Below, in pieces: positions 1 through 8,560 of a stretch of DNA of 64,000 nt. Both the position numbers and the translations under genes were made by a program. The stretch is from Terriglobia bacterium. GTDB taxonomy: Bacteria > Acidobacteriota > Terriglobia > Versatilivoradales > Versatilivoraceae. The stretch is from positions 2,437,136 through 2,501,135 of the forward strand of contig OX638355.1 of the NCBI GenBank assembly GCA_951813285.1, written 5' to 3'. Every line of letters begins with the position of its first letter. Positions within the stretch are counted from its first letter, which is position 1. The notes beneath the pieces are model-generated. The model searched no databases, was not told where the DNA came from, and saw nothing but the letters and a program-made list of their open reading frames with translations.

Positions 1-129
1 CTCTCTCGCCACACTGCCGGAGTGCTTCCCCACCGGCATCTCTCCCTCCACAACCTGTTGACGGTTCTCAAACGATCCGGTTGGGCCGTTGGGCCCAGAA
101 GGGGGAGGCATGCGTTCCACCTGGCTTGA
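1..129 (+). CDS. 3' end of an unidentified gene (partial)
   Basis: Frame 1 is open from the window edge to a TGA at 127-129, giving about 42 residues. Too little is present to identify the product. The stretch PHRHLSLHNLLTVLKRSGW faintly resembles the C-terminal helix region of class I SAM methyltransferases, but that is only a resemblance. If real, it overlaps the 5' end of the following yraN gene by about 20 bases, which would fit translational coupling. It could equally be non-coding. Confidence 0.25.
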   Translation, partial: LSRHTAGVLPHRHLSLHNLLTVLKRSGWAVGPRRGRHAFHLA

Positions 130-562
130 AAAGGGAAAGCGGTGGGTGTCCGGATGCCGCTTCGGCCGGGCCCGGATACCAGGTCGGCCCAACACCTCGG
201 AAACGGGCATGAAAGGAGAGTTGCTCGCCTATGCCTTCCTCAAGCGGCAAGGCTATCGAATTGTGGCCCACCGCTACCGCAGCCGCTCCGGGGAGATCGA
301 TCTCATCGGTTGGGACGGAGACATCCTGGCCTTCATCGAGGTGAAATATCGCAGGAATCGTCTATACGGAGGACCCGAGGAAGCGGTGGACCGTTTCAAG
401 CAGCGCCAGATCTGCCGTGCAGCCGCCGACTATCGCCGGGGCCTTCGCCGCCAGGCAGCGGCTTGGCGTTTCGACATCGTCGGCATACAAGGGAGCTGGC
501 AGGATCCGGAGGTGTTCGTCATCAAGGATGCCTTCCGGGAGCCGGAGCGGGGCGGCTGGTAG
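110..562 (+). CDS. yraN: YraN/UPF0102 family endonuclease-like protein
   Basis: A 150-residue protein of the UPF0102 family, which has a Holliday-junction-resolvase/restriction-endonuclease-like fold; its cellular role is unsettled. The family core is clear: MKGELLAYAFLKRQGYRIV, then SRSGEIDLIGWDG and FIEVKYRRN, with the E...D...ExK arrangement of PD-(D/E)xK nucleases. The C-terminal third (AAADYRR, WRFDIVGI) is also typical. The family domain begins just before the internal Met at 209, so the start lies upstream. I chose the ATG at 110, which has a GGGGGAGG run directly in front of it, although the spacing is tight; a TTG at 89 in the same frame is the alternative. The frame is closed by a TGA at 59-61. 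Confidence 0.85.
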   Translation: MRSTWLEKGKRWVSGCRFGRARIPGRPNTSETGMKGELLAYAFLKRQGYRIVAHRYRSRSGEIDLIGWDGDILAFIEVKYRRNRLYGGPEEAVDRFKQRQICRAAADYRRGLRRQAAAWRFDIVGIQGSWQDPEVFVIKDAFREPERGGW

Positions 563-571
563 TACCGGTGA

Positions 572-802
572 CTAGTCTACCGTAGCGGCGGGGTCTTTGT
601 GGTTGAAGAGAGCCTGGTAGAGGGCGTCGATGCGGGAACTTAGGGCGTCAATGCGGGAATTCATGCGGCCTTCCAGGGCGTCGATGCGGGAGTTGAGGCG
701 ATGCTCCATGGCGCCCATGCGAGCATCCAGGCGCCAGAGAAAACCGAGCAGTGCGACACCGGTTCCAATGATGGCAAGGATGATTTGGGTAGTGTCACTC
801 AT
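572..802 (-). CDS. Small membrane-anchored coiled-coil protein
   Basis: A 76-residue protein converging on yraN with only 9 bases between stop codons. Residues 7-24 (IILAIIGTGVALLGFLW) form one transmembrane helix. The rest is a charged heptad-like coil built from repeats of the RIDAL type (SRIDALEGRMNSRIDALSS). Small proteins with one helix plus such a coil are common in environmental bacterial genomes, but I know of no assigned function. The repeated GCGTCGATGCGGGA unit in the DNA encodes the coil, so the protein may vary in length between strains. No clear ribosome binding site is visible. A second small protein with coil and helix in the reverse order lies at 24961. Confidence 0.6.
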   Translation of the reverse strand: MSDTTQIILAIIGTGVALLGFLWRLDARMGAMEHRLNSRIDALEGRMNSRIDALSSRIDALYQALFNHKDPAATVD

Positions 803-1103
803 GCCGATATTCTAACATACGCGGCCCCCGGGCCGACAGGGCAGCCAACGACCAGGCCATTCTGCCGGGTCGCCAGCTCTCAACGTCACTCTCACCACGG
901 GATGGGGAACGGTGGCCTTACGCAATCGCATTGCCCCGCAACCGGCCGAATGGATGACCTCTACCGAACTTCAGCGCGGAGTCGTGGTCATGCCCGGAGA
1001 GCAAGGACTCTACCTGTACACCCCTGCGCTGTGCGTTCCCCAACGGCCTGTCTGTTTTGCCCCGTGTGAACAACCTGGACAAATTCGCGGCCGGCCCTCA
1101 CGC
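803..1103. other. Intergenic, no supported gene
   Basis: About 300 bases between the start of the small coiled-coil gene and the stop of the porin gene. The open frames here are short and lack family features or ribosome binding sites. I see no repeat, RNA or strong promoter. Confidence 0.5.
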
Positions 1104-2513
1104 TCAGAACTTGTAGCTGGTGAACAGGTAAGAGTAAGTGAATGGGTGGCCGGGGGTATTGGCCTTGACAAAGGGGCCGGGAAGCATGTGTGCGAGGCCG
1201 GCTCCCAGGCTGAAGTTGTCTGTTACCGGCACGGTGAAGACGGCGTCGACTTCGTTGCCGACCTTTGCGTCCCGGGCGCCTCCGGGGGGCGGGGCCACCG
1301 ACACTCGCCCGGCCGGGCTGTAGAGGGCATCGGTCTTGGAGGCCAGCCAGAAGGAGTGGAATTCCAGTAGTAGCGTCAGCTTGGAGTGCGGCTTGAACTC
1401 GCTCCCCAGGCGCAGGCCCTTGTGGTTGCGCCAGCCGACCCGGTTGGCGCGGCCGTACAAAAAGGCGGTGGTGGGATAGAGGTTCACGAAGCCTCCGAAA
1501 CGGCCGTCTTCGGGGTCCTTGTCGCCCGATCCGAAGTTGTAGTGGATATAGAGGCGTGGGTTCAGTCTGGCCTCGATCGAATAGCCCAGTTCTCCGTAAT
1601 AGGCCCAGGCCTGGATATCCGATCCCGCCACCTGCCCCCACTGGCGGACCAGGGCGGCGTTGTAGTCCCAGGGCCCAAGCCCCTTGGCCCAAGCCCGGAA
1701 TCCCAGAGTATAGCGGTCCAGATCTCCGAGTGCGTTCAGCTCATTGACGACCGAGGACTTTGTCTGCCAGAGCAGGTAGGGTTCCAGAGTGGATCCGGGG
1801 ATGACGTTCTCCAGGGAGCCGTAGAGGCCGTGCAGGTATTCTCCCTCGACCGACCGGTTCAAGCGGCGGTTGGGGTCGTTCCGCACCACCGAGGCCGAGA
1901 AAAGGTCGAGCTTGGCTCCCGATCCCCGCACCTGCAGCCTTACTGCGTCGAAGACGCGGGAGGTGTTGGACCAGTTTGGAGCTCCAATCAGGCGCGAGTC
2001 GCCGTAGATCAGCGCCTGCCTGCCCACCTTCAGTGACGCCGGGGACCGGCTGGCGCCGATCTCGGCATAGGCCTGGCGCAGGTCGAACGGATCCCGGACG
2101 GCTCCGGAGTTGGACAGCGCCGGCCGGATACCCGGCGCCCTGGAGTCCTGAGCCTGAATCCCGAAGTTCAGCCAGGAGACCGGCCGGACCCCCAGCTCCA
2201 GGCGGGTCCGGGTCAGTCCGTAGCCGTCGTCGCTATCCTCGCTGTAGCCCAGGCCCTGTCCGTTTTCGAAGCGGAAGCGGAACTCGCCGGACAAGGAGAG
2301 CCAGCCCGGCAGTTCGTCCCCCAGACCGCTCTGCAGCGTGCCCGGAGTCTCGTCCCGCTTCGGGGCGCCGCCTTGGCCGAAACCGGCAGGGGCCGACAGG
2401 ATCCAGATCAGTCCGGCAAGGAGCGCCCGCTTCAGTGGGGCGCAGCCATTCTCCCGGGGGAAACGGCTTGGAGGGTCGATCGAGACCTGCTGGGATGCTT
2501 GGCGGAGAGCCAT
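1104..2513 (-). CDS. Outer-membrane porin, alginate-export (AlgE-like) family
   Basis: Predicted 469-residue beta-barrel. A hydrophobic signal segment (KRALLAGLIWILSAPAGFGQG) is followed by alternating beta strands rich in aromatic residues, with features of the alginate_exp porin family: LSGEFRFRFENGQG near the start, YGLTRTRLELGVRPVSWLNF, a KVGRQALIYGDSRLIGAPNW strand, and a C-terminal YSYLFTSYKF ending in phenylalanine, as barrel proteins do. The frame continues 45 codons upstream of the chosen ATG, but those residues are low-complexity and precede the signal peptide, so I set the start at the ATG read from 2513. Its neighbour 142 bases upstream is the histidine kinase gene on the same strand, so it may be the last gene of that operon. 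The substrate is unknown; members of this family export or take up diverse anionic or small solutes. Confidence 0.75.
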   Translation of the reverse strand: MALRQASQQVSIDPPSRFPRENGCAPLKRALLAGLIWILSAPAGFGQGGAPKRDETPGTLQSGLGDELPGWLSLSGEFRFRFENGQGLGYSEDSDDGYGLTRTRLELGVRPVSWLNFGIQAQDSRAPGIRPALSNSGAVRDPFDLRQAYAEIGASRSPASLKVGRQALIYGDSRLIGAPNWSNTSRVFDAVRLQVRGSGAKLDLFSASVVRNDPNRRLNRSVEGEYLHGLYGSLENVIPGSTLEPYLLWQTKSSVVNELNALGDLDRYTLGFRAWAKGLGPWDYNAALVRQWGQVAGSDIQAWAYYGELGYSIEARLNPRLYIHYNFGSGDKDPEDGRFGGFVNLYPTTAFLYGRANRVGWRNHKGLRLGSEFKPHSKLTLLLEFHSFWLASKTDALYSPAGRVSVAPPPGGARDAKVGNEVDAVFTVPVTDNFSLGAGLAHMLPGPFVKANTPGHPFTYSYLFTSYKF

Positions 2514-2654
2514 CGACTCGGTGATTCCTTTTTCTCTCACATGGGGGCTCGGCGAGTCCCCATCGCGGCGGTCAAACGAACGACGGTCCGACGAAGACCT
2601 GAAGGCCTCGTCTCCGATCGATGCCGTCCCGGGCATGCGCCGGCTCACGCCGGC

Positions 2655-5117
2655 TCAAGAGTCCCTGGCCTCGAGCCTGTCCGATTCACCGGCGGAAAGC
2701 ACGGGCTCATCGTCCTCTTCGTCCGTGTCTACTTGCTCAGGCATTGCCACGGGCGATTCCAGGGGCAATTCGACCAACATCTCGGTGAAGCTGCCGGGTT
2801 CGGTCTCCACCTTGATGGCTCCTCCATGCTCTCGCACGATGTCGTTGGACAGTGCCAACCCGAGCCCGGTTCCCTCGTTGGTGGGCTTGGTGGTGAAGAA
2901 CGGGTTGAAGATCTTGTCGACGACCTCGGCGGGAATGCCGCTCCCGTTGTCCCGCACGCGGATTTCGATCCGGTCCTCCAGGCGCCTGGTGCCGAGCCAC
3001 AGGGTCGGACTGTATTCGCCATGCCCATCGGCCTGTTCTCCACCGTCCGTCCCCAGGGAACGCCGTTTCTCATCGGTGGCATAACAGGCGTTGCTGACCA
3101 GGTTGAGGAAGACGCGTCCCATGTCCTGAGAGACGACATCGACGGATTCTATCTGCGGGTCCAGATCCTGCTTGATGTCCAGGTTGAACGACTGGTCGGT
3201 GGCCCGGGCGCTGTGGTAGGCCAGTCGAGCGCTTTGATCGAGCAGGCCGTTGATGTCGGTCGGTTGCCGCTCGCCGGAACCTCGTCCCATCGACAGCATG
3301 TCGTGTATCACCCGGTTGGCGCGGTCGCCGTGGTGGCGGATGCTCTTGAGATTGCCGGTCAGATCTCCGGAAATTTCCTCGATCAACTCCCGGTCGTCCT
3401 TGCTCAGCTTCTCCTGGTTGTCGGTGAGGACCTCCCCCAGTTCCTCCATCAATTCCTCGGAGACTTCCGAGAAGTTCTTGACGAAGTTGAGCGGATTCTT
3501 GATCTCGTGGGCGACGCCCGCGGTGAGTTGGCCGAGTTCCGCCAGCTTGTCGCGCATGACGATCTGATCCTGAGCCTTGCGCAGGTCGTCCATGGCTTTT
3601 TCGAGCTGAGAGTTCTTTCCCTTCAGTTCTTCGGCCAGCTTTTCGACCAGGTTCAAACGCTGAACCTCCAGGGCGTGACGTCGAAACACCTCCAGAGCCG
3701 CCGCCATCTCGGCGACCTCGTCGCGCCCGCTGATTTCCACCCGGGCCTCCAGGTCGCCTCCGGCCATGCCACGCATGCGATCGGACAGGTTCTTGAGGCG
3801 GCGCAACAGAATCCGCCCGACAAACAGCCAACCGATCAGCACGGCCCCGCTGATACTGACCAGGTTCAGGACCAGAAGCAGTCTGCGTCCGGTGAGGATG
3901 GCTTGCGTGGACGAGAGAGCCGCATCCTGAGCCCGCGCACTGGCCGAACTTACCATCCCTTCGACTTCAGCCACTAGGTCGACGGAGAGTTTACGATTGC
4001 GCTCCAGCAGGTCCCGCTGCCTATTGGCGAGACCCAGCTCCTCGGCACGCAGATCGAATCCATTCTGTTCCCCCAGCCCCAAGTCCAGCAGTTGGTCGAA
4101 AACCGGGGTGATCCTGTCCCGCAACGGAGCCCTTCCGAGAGCCGCAAGGCTGCGCCCGATTCCGTCGCGGGCGGACTCGAAGCGCTCCCGAACGGGTTCG
4201 ATCACCGGGATTTCCGTCAGATTGGTGACACCGGCAAGAAGCTGGGTCGCAGTGGTCGCATGTGCCTGCAATTCAATCATGTAGCGATAGCGGTTGAACT
4301 CGGACTTCGAGAAGTGCCGTGCCGGGGAGGCCGGCCGTTGGCCAAGGGTCCGGTAGCCGGTCAGCGCATAGAAGAGATGGTCATCGACGGCGGGCACCAG
4401 GATGCGGGTCAGTTCGTCCTGCAGGGTTTCCAGCTTCGTGAGCAGCTCCTCGCTTCGCCGGCTCAGCACGAAAGACTGGGATACCGAATCCCGAATGGCC
4501 CCGATGTTCGAGATAATTTCACTTCCATGGGCGAGAACGCGTGAGACCGTTTCTTCTTCACCCTCCCGGGGGGTCAGGGCTTGAAGGCGTGTCTCGAAGT
4601 CCGTTCGCTCTTTGGCAACCGCTGCGGCGACACGGGTGAAATCGACCGGAGTCGCGGCGGTCACCAGGCGCGGGGCCGCCGCCACCAGGGTGCCGGCCTG
4701 GCGCGCCACACCGAAGGCGGCCGTCATTTCCGGGATGCTGTCCTCGTTGACTCGATTCTGGGAATCTCCCACCTGATTGAAGGAGAACCAGGCCACCAGG
4801 CTCGCCGACAGAGTGATGACCACAGCTCCGCCGATCCCGATATAGAGCTGCATTCCCAGCCCGATTCGACCTTCACGCAGCCGCTGCAGCAGCTCCACCG
4901 CCAGCCCGCGATGGCGTTGAAGCCTCTCGGTCCCGACCAGGCGGGACAAAGGGCTCAAAATCGCGGTCAGGAATCGGCTCTCGAGCAGTTGCTGCAGCAG
5001 GCCGGCGCCGGCAGCGGCTACTGACTGACCTGTTCGGGTATCGGTCCCGCCGGCAGGGCGCGTTGATTCCCCGGAGCGGAATCGGTTCTTCAGCAAGCGT
5101 CGCAGCCGGTCGATCAC
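2655..5117 (-). CDS. Membrane sensor histidine kinase (HAMP-HisKA-HATPase)
   Basis: 820 residues. A first transmembrane helix lies near 95-115 (GGAVVITLSASLVAWFSF), followed by a periplasmic helical region of roughly 290 residues, a second helix near 415-440 (LLLVLNLVSISGAVLIGWLF), then HAMP, a coil, and the kinase. The phosphoacceptor is in AELGQLTAGVAHEIKNPLNF, the N box is FLNLVSNACYAT, and the ATP-lid motifs are VRDNGSGIP and GTGLGLALSND. The GTG start overlaps the stop of the binding-protein gene (GTGA), so the two are translationally coupled. By analogy with TorT/TorS or LuxP/LuxQ, the periplasmic domain probably reads the binding protein encoded upstream. The REC domain of the PP2C protein in the same operon is the natural phosphotransfer partner. 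Both partner assignments are inferences from position. Confidence 0.9.
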   Translation of the reverse strand: MIDRLRRLLKNRFRSGESTRPAGGTDTRTGQSVAAAGAGLLQQLLESRFLTAILSPLSRLVGTERLQRHRGLAVELLQRLREGRIGLGMQLYIGIGGAVVITLSASLVAWFSFNQVGDSQNRVNEDSIPEMTAAFGVARQAGTLVAAAPRLVTAATPVDFTRVAAAVAKERTDFETRLQALTPREGEEETVSRVLAHGSEIISNIGAIRDSVSQSFVLSRRSEELLTKLETLQDELTRILVPAVDDHLFYALTGYRTLGQRPASPARHFSKSEFNRYRYMIELQAHATTATQLLAGVTNLTEIPVIEPVRERFESARDGIGRSLAALGRAPLRDRITPVFDQLLDLGLGEQNGFDLRAEELGLANRQRDLLERNRKLSVDLVAEVEGMVSSASARAQDAALSSTQAILTGRRLLLVLNLVSISGAVLIGWLFVGRILLRRLKNLSDRMRGMAGGDLEARVEISGRDEVAEMAAALEVFRRHALEVQRLNLVEKLAEELKGKNSQLEKAMDDLRKAQDQIVMRDKLAELGQLTAGVAHEIKNPLNFVKNFSEVSEELMEELGEVLTDNQEKLSKDDRELIEEISGDLTGNLKSIRHHGDRANRVIHDMLSMGRGSGERQPTDINGLLDQSARLAYHSARATDQSFNLDIKQDLDPQIESVDVVSQDMGRVFLNLVSNACYATDEKRRSLGTDGGEQADGHGEYSPTLWLGTRRLEDRIEIRVRDNGSGIPAEVVDKIFNPFFTTKPTNEGTGLGLALSNDIVREHGGAIKVETEPGSFTEMLVELPLESPVAMPEQVDTDEEDDEPVLSAGESDRLEARDS

Positions 5118-6301
5118 GGTCGAACCCCGATGCGTAGCGTCTCGACGGGGTGATAGTAACCGTCGCGGCCGATCCTGGTCAGGAATATGGAATCGGAGCC
5201 CTGGTTGTCGCTGTCACCGAAGCGGAGCTCGAACCCGTCCAGATCTATGGGTTCGGAGAGACGCAGACTGTCGAGAAAGCCGGCTCGGTCCACGTCCCGG
5301 CCGCAACGCTCCAGGGCCGAGATGGCCAGGCGGCCGGCCAGGTAGCCTTCGAACGAGACAAATCCGGGAGTGGCGTCCGAGTCGAAGGCCCACAGGGCGC
5401 GGTTGTAGTTGGCGGTGATGGGGTAGGTGGTATCGGTCGGCGGGGGAACCACTTGGGTCACGAATACCCCGACGCCGGCGGGACCAAGCTCTTCGGACAA
5501 GGCGTTGCTCCCCACGAAGGAGAGCGCCATGAAGACCGCGTTCATTCGGGTGTGGCGTGCCCAGGCGATCAGGGAGGCGACCGGCTTGTAGGCCCCGATG
5601 AGAATCACCGCGCCGGGATTTTCGGCGCGCAGGTCGAGAAGAGGCGTCTTCACGGCGGTGGTGTTGCGCTGATATACCCCCACCGCAACCGGCTTGAGCT
5701 GACGTCTTCCCAGGGAGCGTCTCAAACTGCGGTAGGTGTCGCGGCCGAACGAATCGTCCTGATACATCACGCCGATGCGGTCGATGCCCAGCTTGTCGGT
5801 CAAGTGGGAGACCATGGTATCGATCTCCTGACGGTAGGAGGCCCGCAGGTTGATGACGTTTTTCCACTCTTCTTCCCTTAGGAAGGCGGCGCCGGTGAAG
5901 GGCGCGATGTAGGGAACTCCGGCGCTGGCGGCCACGGGGGTGGATGCGCGTGAGGTCGGCGTGCCCACGGCTCCGATGAGGGCGAAGACCTTGTGCGTGT
6001 GGATCAGTTGATGGGTGTTGGCGATGGCCGCTTCGGGCTCATAGGCATCGTCGAGGCTTTGCAGCTCCAGCCGCCGCTCGTGAACGCCGCCTCGCGCATT
6101 GGCCTCGTGAAAGGCCGCTTGGATTCCCAGACGCATGTTCCGCCCCAACTCTCGAGCGGGTCCGGTGAAGGCAGCCGATTGTCCAAAGAGGATACGATTC
6201 TCAGAGACGCCCACCTCTTGCGCCAAGCCCGCGGTTTGCCCACAGAATAGAGAGCCGGAGGCAAGCAGCAGCGCTGCCGCCATCCGGCGCGCCGGACTCA
6301 T
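5114..6301 (-). CDS. Periplasmic branched-chain-amino-acid-type binding protein (LivK-like)
   Basis: 395 residues: a signal peptide (MSPARRMAAALLLASGSLFC) and a type I periplasmic binding fold of the Peripla_BP_6 class. Typical segments are RILFGQSAAFTGPARELG, GIQAAFHEANARGGVHERRL, VFALIGAVGTPTS and IGVMYQDDSFGRDTYR. The start is fixed by an ATGA overlap with the stop of the RsbW-like gene; the longer open frame upstream is a shadow of that gene. No permease or ATPase gene is nearby, so the protein probably serves as a sensor and not as part of a transporter. It sits between the partner-switching genes and the histidine kinase. Ligand unknown; this fold binds amino acids, amides, urea and aromatic acids in relatives. 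Confidence 0.88.
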   Translation of the reverse strand: MSPARRMAAALLLASGSLFCGQTAGLAQEVGVSENRILFGQSAAFTGPARELGRNMRLGIQAAFHEANARGGVHERRLELQSLDDAYEPEAAIANTHQLIHTHKVFALIGAVGTPTSRASTPVAASAGVPYIAPFTGAAFLREEEWKNVINLRASYRQEIDTMVSHLTDKLGIDRIGVMYQDDSFGRDTYRSLRRSLGRRQLKPVAVGVYQRNTTAVKTPLLDLRAENPGAVILIGAYKPVASLIAWARHTRMNAVFMALSFVGSNALSEELGPAGVGVFVTQVVPPPTDTTYPITANYNRALWAFDSDATPGFVSFEGYLAGRLAISALERCGRDVDRAGFLDSLRLSEPIDLDGFELRFGDSDNQGSDSIFLTRIGRDGYYHPVETLRIGVRP

Positions 6302-6708
6302 CAGTCCCTCCGCTTGACCAGAGTCAGATGATTTCTGTCCTGTTCCCGACGGTAGTGGGCTTCGTCCATCAGGGTCTGCACCAGGTAAACGCCCAACCCG
6401 CCGATGGGACGGTCTTCGAGGTTGGCGTTCACATCGGGCGTCGGGGCCTGGCTCAGCGGATCGAAGGCGCGGCCGTCGTCGGCAATCTTGATGGTGAGGG
6501 TGTCCGGTTTGGAGATCAGGTGGACGTCGATCTTGTGCTTCCCTCCCTCGTAGCCGTAGTTGATGATGTTGACGATCACCTCCTCCAGTACGAGCTTGAC
6601 CTGGTAGAGGAGGTTTGCGGGCCATTGCTCCCGCTCCCCAAGATCCTCAACGGCCGCTTCGAGTCGTTGCAATTCCTCGAGCCGGGATTCGAGACACAAA
6701 GAAAGCAT
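6301..6708 (-). CDS. RsbW-like anti-sigma serine kinase (HATPase_c_2)
   Basis: 135 residues, a stand-alone GHKL ATPase of the anti-sigma-factor type. The N box is VLEEVIVNIINYGY, the G1 region KIADDGRAFDPL, and the lid is GGLGVYLVQTLMDE. Proteins of this family phosphorylate a STAS-domain antagonist on serine, and hold a sigma factor or another target when the antagonist is phosphorylated. The likely antagonist is the STAS protein encoded at 8059-8394, and the phosphatase is the gene just upstream, 5 bases away. No sigma factor gene lies in the window, so the downstream target is unknown. Confidence 0.88.
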   Translation of the reverse strand: MLSLCLESRLEELQRLEAAVEDLGEREQWPANLLYQVKLVLEEVIVNIINYGYEGGKHKIDVHLISKPDTLTIKIADDGRAFDPLSQAPTPDVNANLEDRPIGGLGVYLVQTLMDEAHYRREQDRNHLTLVKRRD

Positions 6709-6713
6709 CGGGA

Positions 6714-7892
6714 TCAGCCGCCGTCGCTACCGTGCAGGAGCGTCACGCAGGTGATGTCGTCGGACTGCGGGGTGTCGCCGGCGAATTTCTCTACGGCTTC
6801 GAATACGGAACGGTTGGCTGCTTGGACATCTGTCGGCTCAGCCCCTGCAAAGACCTCTTGCAGGCGCTGGGTGCCGAACTGGTTCCCCTCTTCGTCGAAG
6901 GCCTCGGTGACACCGTCGGTGTACATAACGATCAAGTCCCCGGGAGCGAGGGTCACGGATTTGTTGTCGTAGTCGAGATCGGGAATCAACCCCAGAGCAA
7001 TGCCTCCGGTCAGGGGCAACTCGGCGGAGCTTCCGTCGGCATGCACAACCAGAGGAGAATTGTGCCCTCCGTTGGCATAGTGGAAACGCCGGCTGTCGGG
7101 GTCGTAGACGCCATAGAAAACAGTCACGAACATGGCAGCGTCGTTGTCCTCCTGCAGCAACTGGTTCACCTCGTGCAGCACTTCTCCGGGATCGGTTTTG
7201 CCGATGGCCGCACCCTTGATCAACGTGCGGCAGGACATCATGAAGAGCGCGGCGGGAACCCCCTTGTCCGATACATCGGCGATGGCGATGCCGATTCGGC
7301 CGTCCGCGAGGTGGATGACATCGAAGAAATCCCCTCCCACGTTGCGGGCAGGCTTCATGTTGGCGAACATTCGGCAGCCGGGTTTGTCGGGGAAACGGGT
7401 GGGCAGGATGGACTGCTGTATCTTGCTGGCGACGCCGAGCTCGTTTTGCAGCGCCACCAGCTTGTCGCGCGATTCAAGAGCTTCGCGCCATTCGACCAGG
7501 TGCTGAAGGGTGCGCGAGATGGTGAGTTTCAGGTCGTCGAAGTCAATCGGCTTGGTGACAAAGTCGAAGGCGCCCCGGTTCATCGCCGTACGGATGTTCT
7601 TCATATCGCCATAGGCCGAGATGATCACCGAGCGGATATCGGGTTGGACCTTGGGGATCTGCTCGATCAGCGTGAGTCCGTCCATCTTGGGCATGTTGAT
7701 GTCGGAGAGCACCAGGTCTATGTCCGGCTCCTCCTTCAGCCGGTCGAGGGCTTCCAAGCCATTGTGGGCAAAGACGAACTTGTAGAGGCCGGCTCGAATG
7801 TCACGACGCATTCGCTGAAGCATGAGCCGTTCGAGATCAGGCTCATCGTCCACGACCAGTATTTTGTATTTCCAACTCATCTGTTGGTCCAT
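6714..7892 (-). CDS. Response regulator with PP2C (SpoIIE/RsbU-type) phosphatase output
   Basis: 392 residues. N-terminal receiver domain: KILVVDDEPDLERL acidic pocket, phosphoacceptor aspartate in LVLSDINMPKMDG, conserved lysine in FVTKPIDFDDL. A linker coil (residues 120-165) leads to a PPM phosphatase with its metal-binding motifs: VGGDFFDVIHLADG, IAIADVSDKGVPAALFM, YANGGHNSPLV, MYTDGVTEAFDEEGNQFG and DDITCVTLL. Receiver phosphorylation would switch on dephosphorylation of the STAS antagonist. It thus links the histidine kinase at the end of the operon to the kinase/antagonist pair. An internal ATG at 7880 is an alternative start, four codons in. Confidence 0.92.
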   Translation of the reverse strand: MDQQMSWKYKILVVDDEPDLERLMLQRMRRDIRAGLYKFVFAHNGLEALDRLKEEPDIDLVLSDINMPKMDGLTLIEQIPKVQPDIRSVIISAYGDMKNIRTAMNRGAFDFVTKPIDFDDLKLTISRTLQHLVEWREALESRDKLVALQNELGVASKIQQSILPTRFPDKPGCRMFANMKPARNVGGDFFDVIHLADGRIGIAIADVSDKGVPAALFMMSCRTLIKGAAIGKTDPGEVLHEVNQLLQEDNDAAMFVTVFYGVYDPDSRRFHYANGGHNSPLVVHADGSSAELPLTGGIALGLIPDLDYDNKSVTLAPGDLIVMYTDGVTEAFDEEGNQFGTQRLQEVFAGAEPTDVQAANRSVFEAVEKFAGDTPQSDDITCVTLLHGSDGG

Positions 7893-8058
7893 CCCCCTGC
7901 CGGGGATCCCATCGCTCTACCCGAAGCCCCTATCAGCTTGCAAATCCCGGACTGCCAATTTTGGGAGGAAGTATTGCCTCGCGCACCATGGTCCGGTCGG
8001 ATTTACACAGGGCATAAGGGGAATCGTCCCCGCCGGACCGCCGGAAAGGCGATCGCCA
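7893..8058. other. Intergenic inside signalling cluster
   Basis: 166 bases between the STAS gene and the phosphatase gene, both on the minus strand. I see no gene and no obvious terminator, so co-transcription is possible but not shown. Confidence 0.4.
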
Positions 8059-8394
8059 TTAGCCGAGAGAGGCTCTTGCCGCGGTCAGATCTGCATGTAT
8101 CGGGATGATCTTGTCGAAGCCACTGATTTCGAAGACCTCCCGAATTGGCTCCGCGAGCGAGCAAATCAGCAGCTTCGCGCTCCTTTGCTGGAGGTTCTTG
8201 GCGGTCAGCAGAATCACCCTTAGGCCCGCGCTGCTGACGTACGAGACTTTCTCCAGATCCATAATCAAAACCTGGTCGCTTTCGCTGATCGCGGATTTCA
8301 AGGCATCGTCGAACTCTCGTGCATTGATACTGTCGAGGCGACCTCCCGCCCTTGCAACCAGGAGCGTGCCTTCCCGCTCCGTACTGATCTCCAT
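8059..8394 (-). CDS. STAS-domain anti-sigma factor antagonist (RsbV/SpoIIAA type)
   Basis: 111 residues, a single STAS domain. The phosphorylatable serine lies in the conserved KVSYVSSAGLRVILL segment after the central strand QVLIMDLEKV, the site that RsbW-type kinases modify. AAGG-AGACG stands 9 bases before the ATG. It leads the signalling cluster on the minus strand, upstream of the phosphatase and kinase genes, and would be the switch molecule between them. Confidence 0.92.
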   Translation of the reverse strand: MEISTEREGTLLVARAGGRLDSINAREFDDALKSAISESDQVLIMDLEKVSYVSSAGLRVILLTAKNLQQRSAKLLICSLAEPIREVFEISGFDKIIPIHADLTAARASLG

Positions 8395-8478
8395 CGGCCT
8401 CGTCTCCTTGATGTCAGGTTCAACCTCCGGTTGGCCGTGACACCCGCATGATAGTTAGCTGCTCACAAAGAACGCTCT

Positions 8479-8487
8479 AGTGTAGCA
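8479..8487 (-). promoter_or_regulatory. Candidate extended -10 element upstream of the STAS gene
   Basis: Read on the minus strand the sequence is TGCTACACT, an extended -10 (TGnTACACT), about 85 bases before the STAS start codon. No matching -35 hexamer is seen. This is a motif match only. Confidence 0.3.
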
Positions 8488-8560
8488 AAAATGGGCTTAC
8501 CAGAGTACTCGAACGAAAAATCCATGATTCCGGCGCCCTGCTCTCCGAAATTTGGCAATC

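Noticed and set aside
912-1370. 152-codon plus-strand frame upstream of and over the porin end
   Set aside because: Overlaps the porin gene and lacks any family or ribosome binding site.
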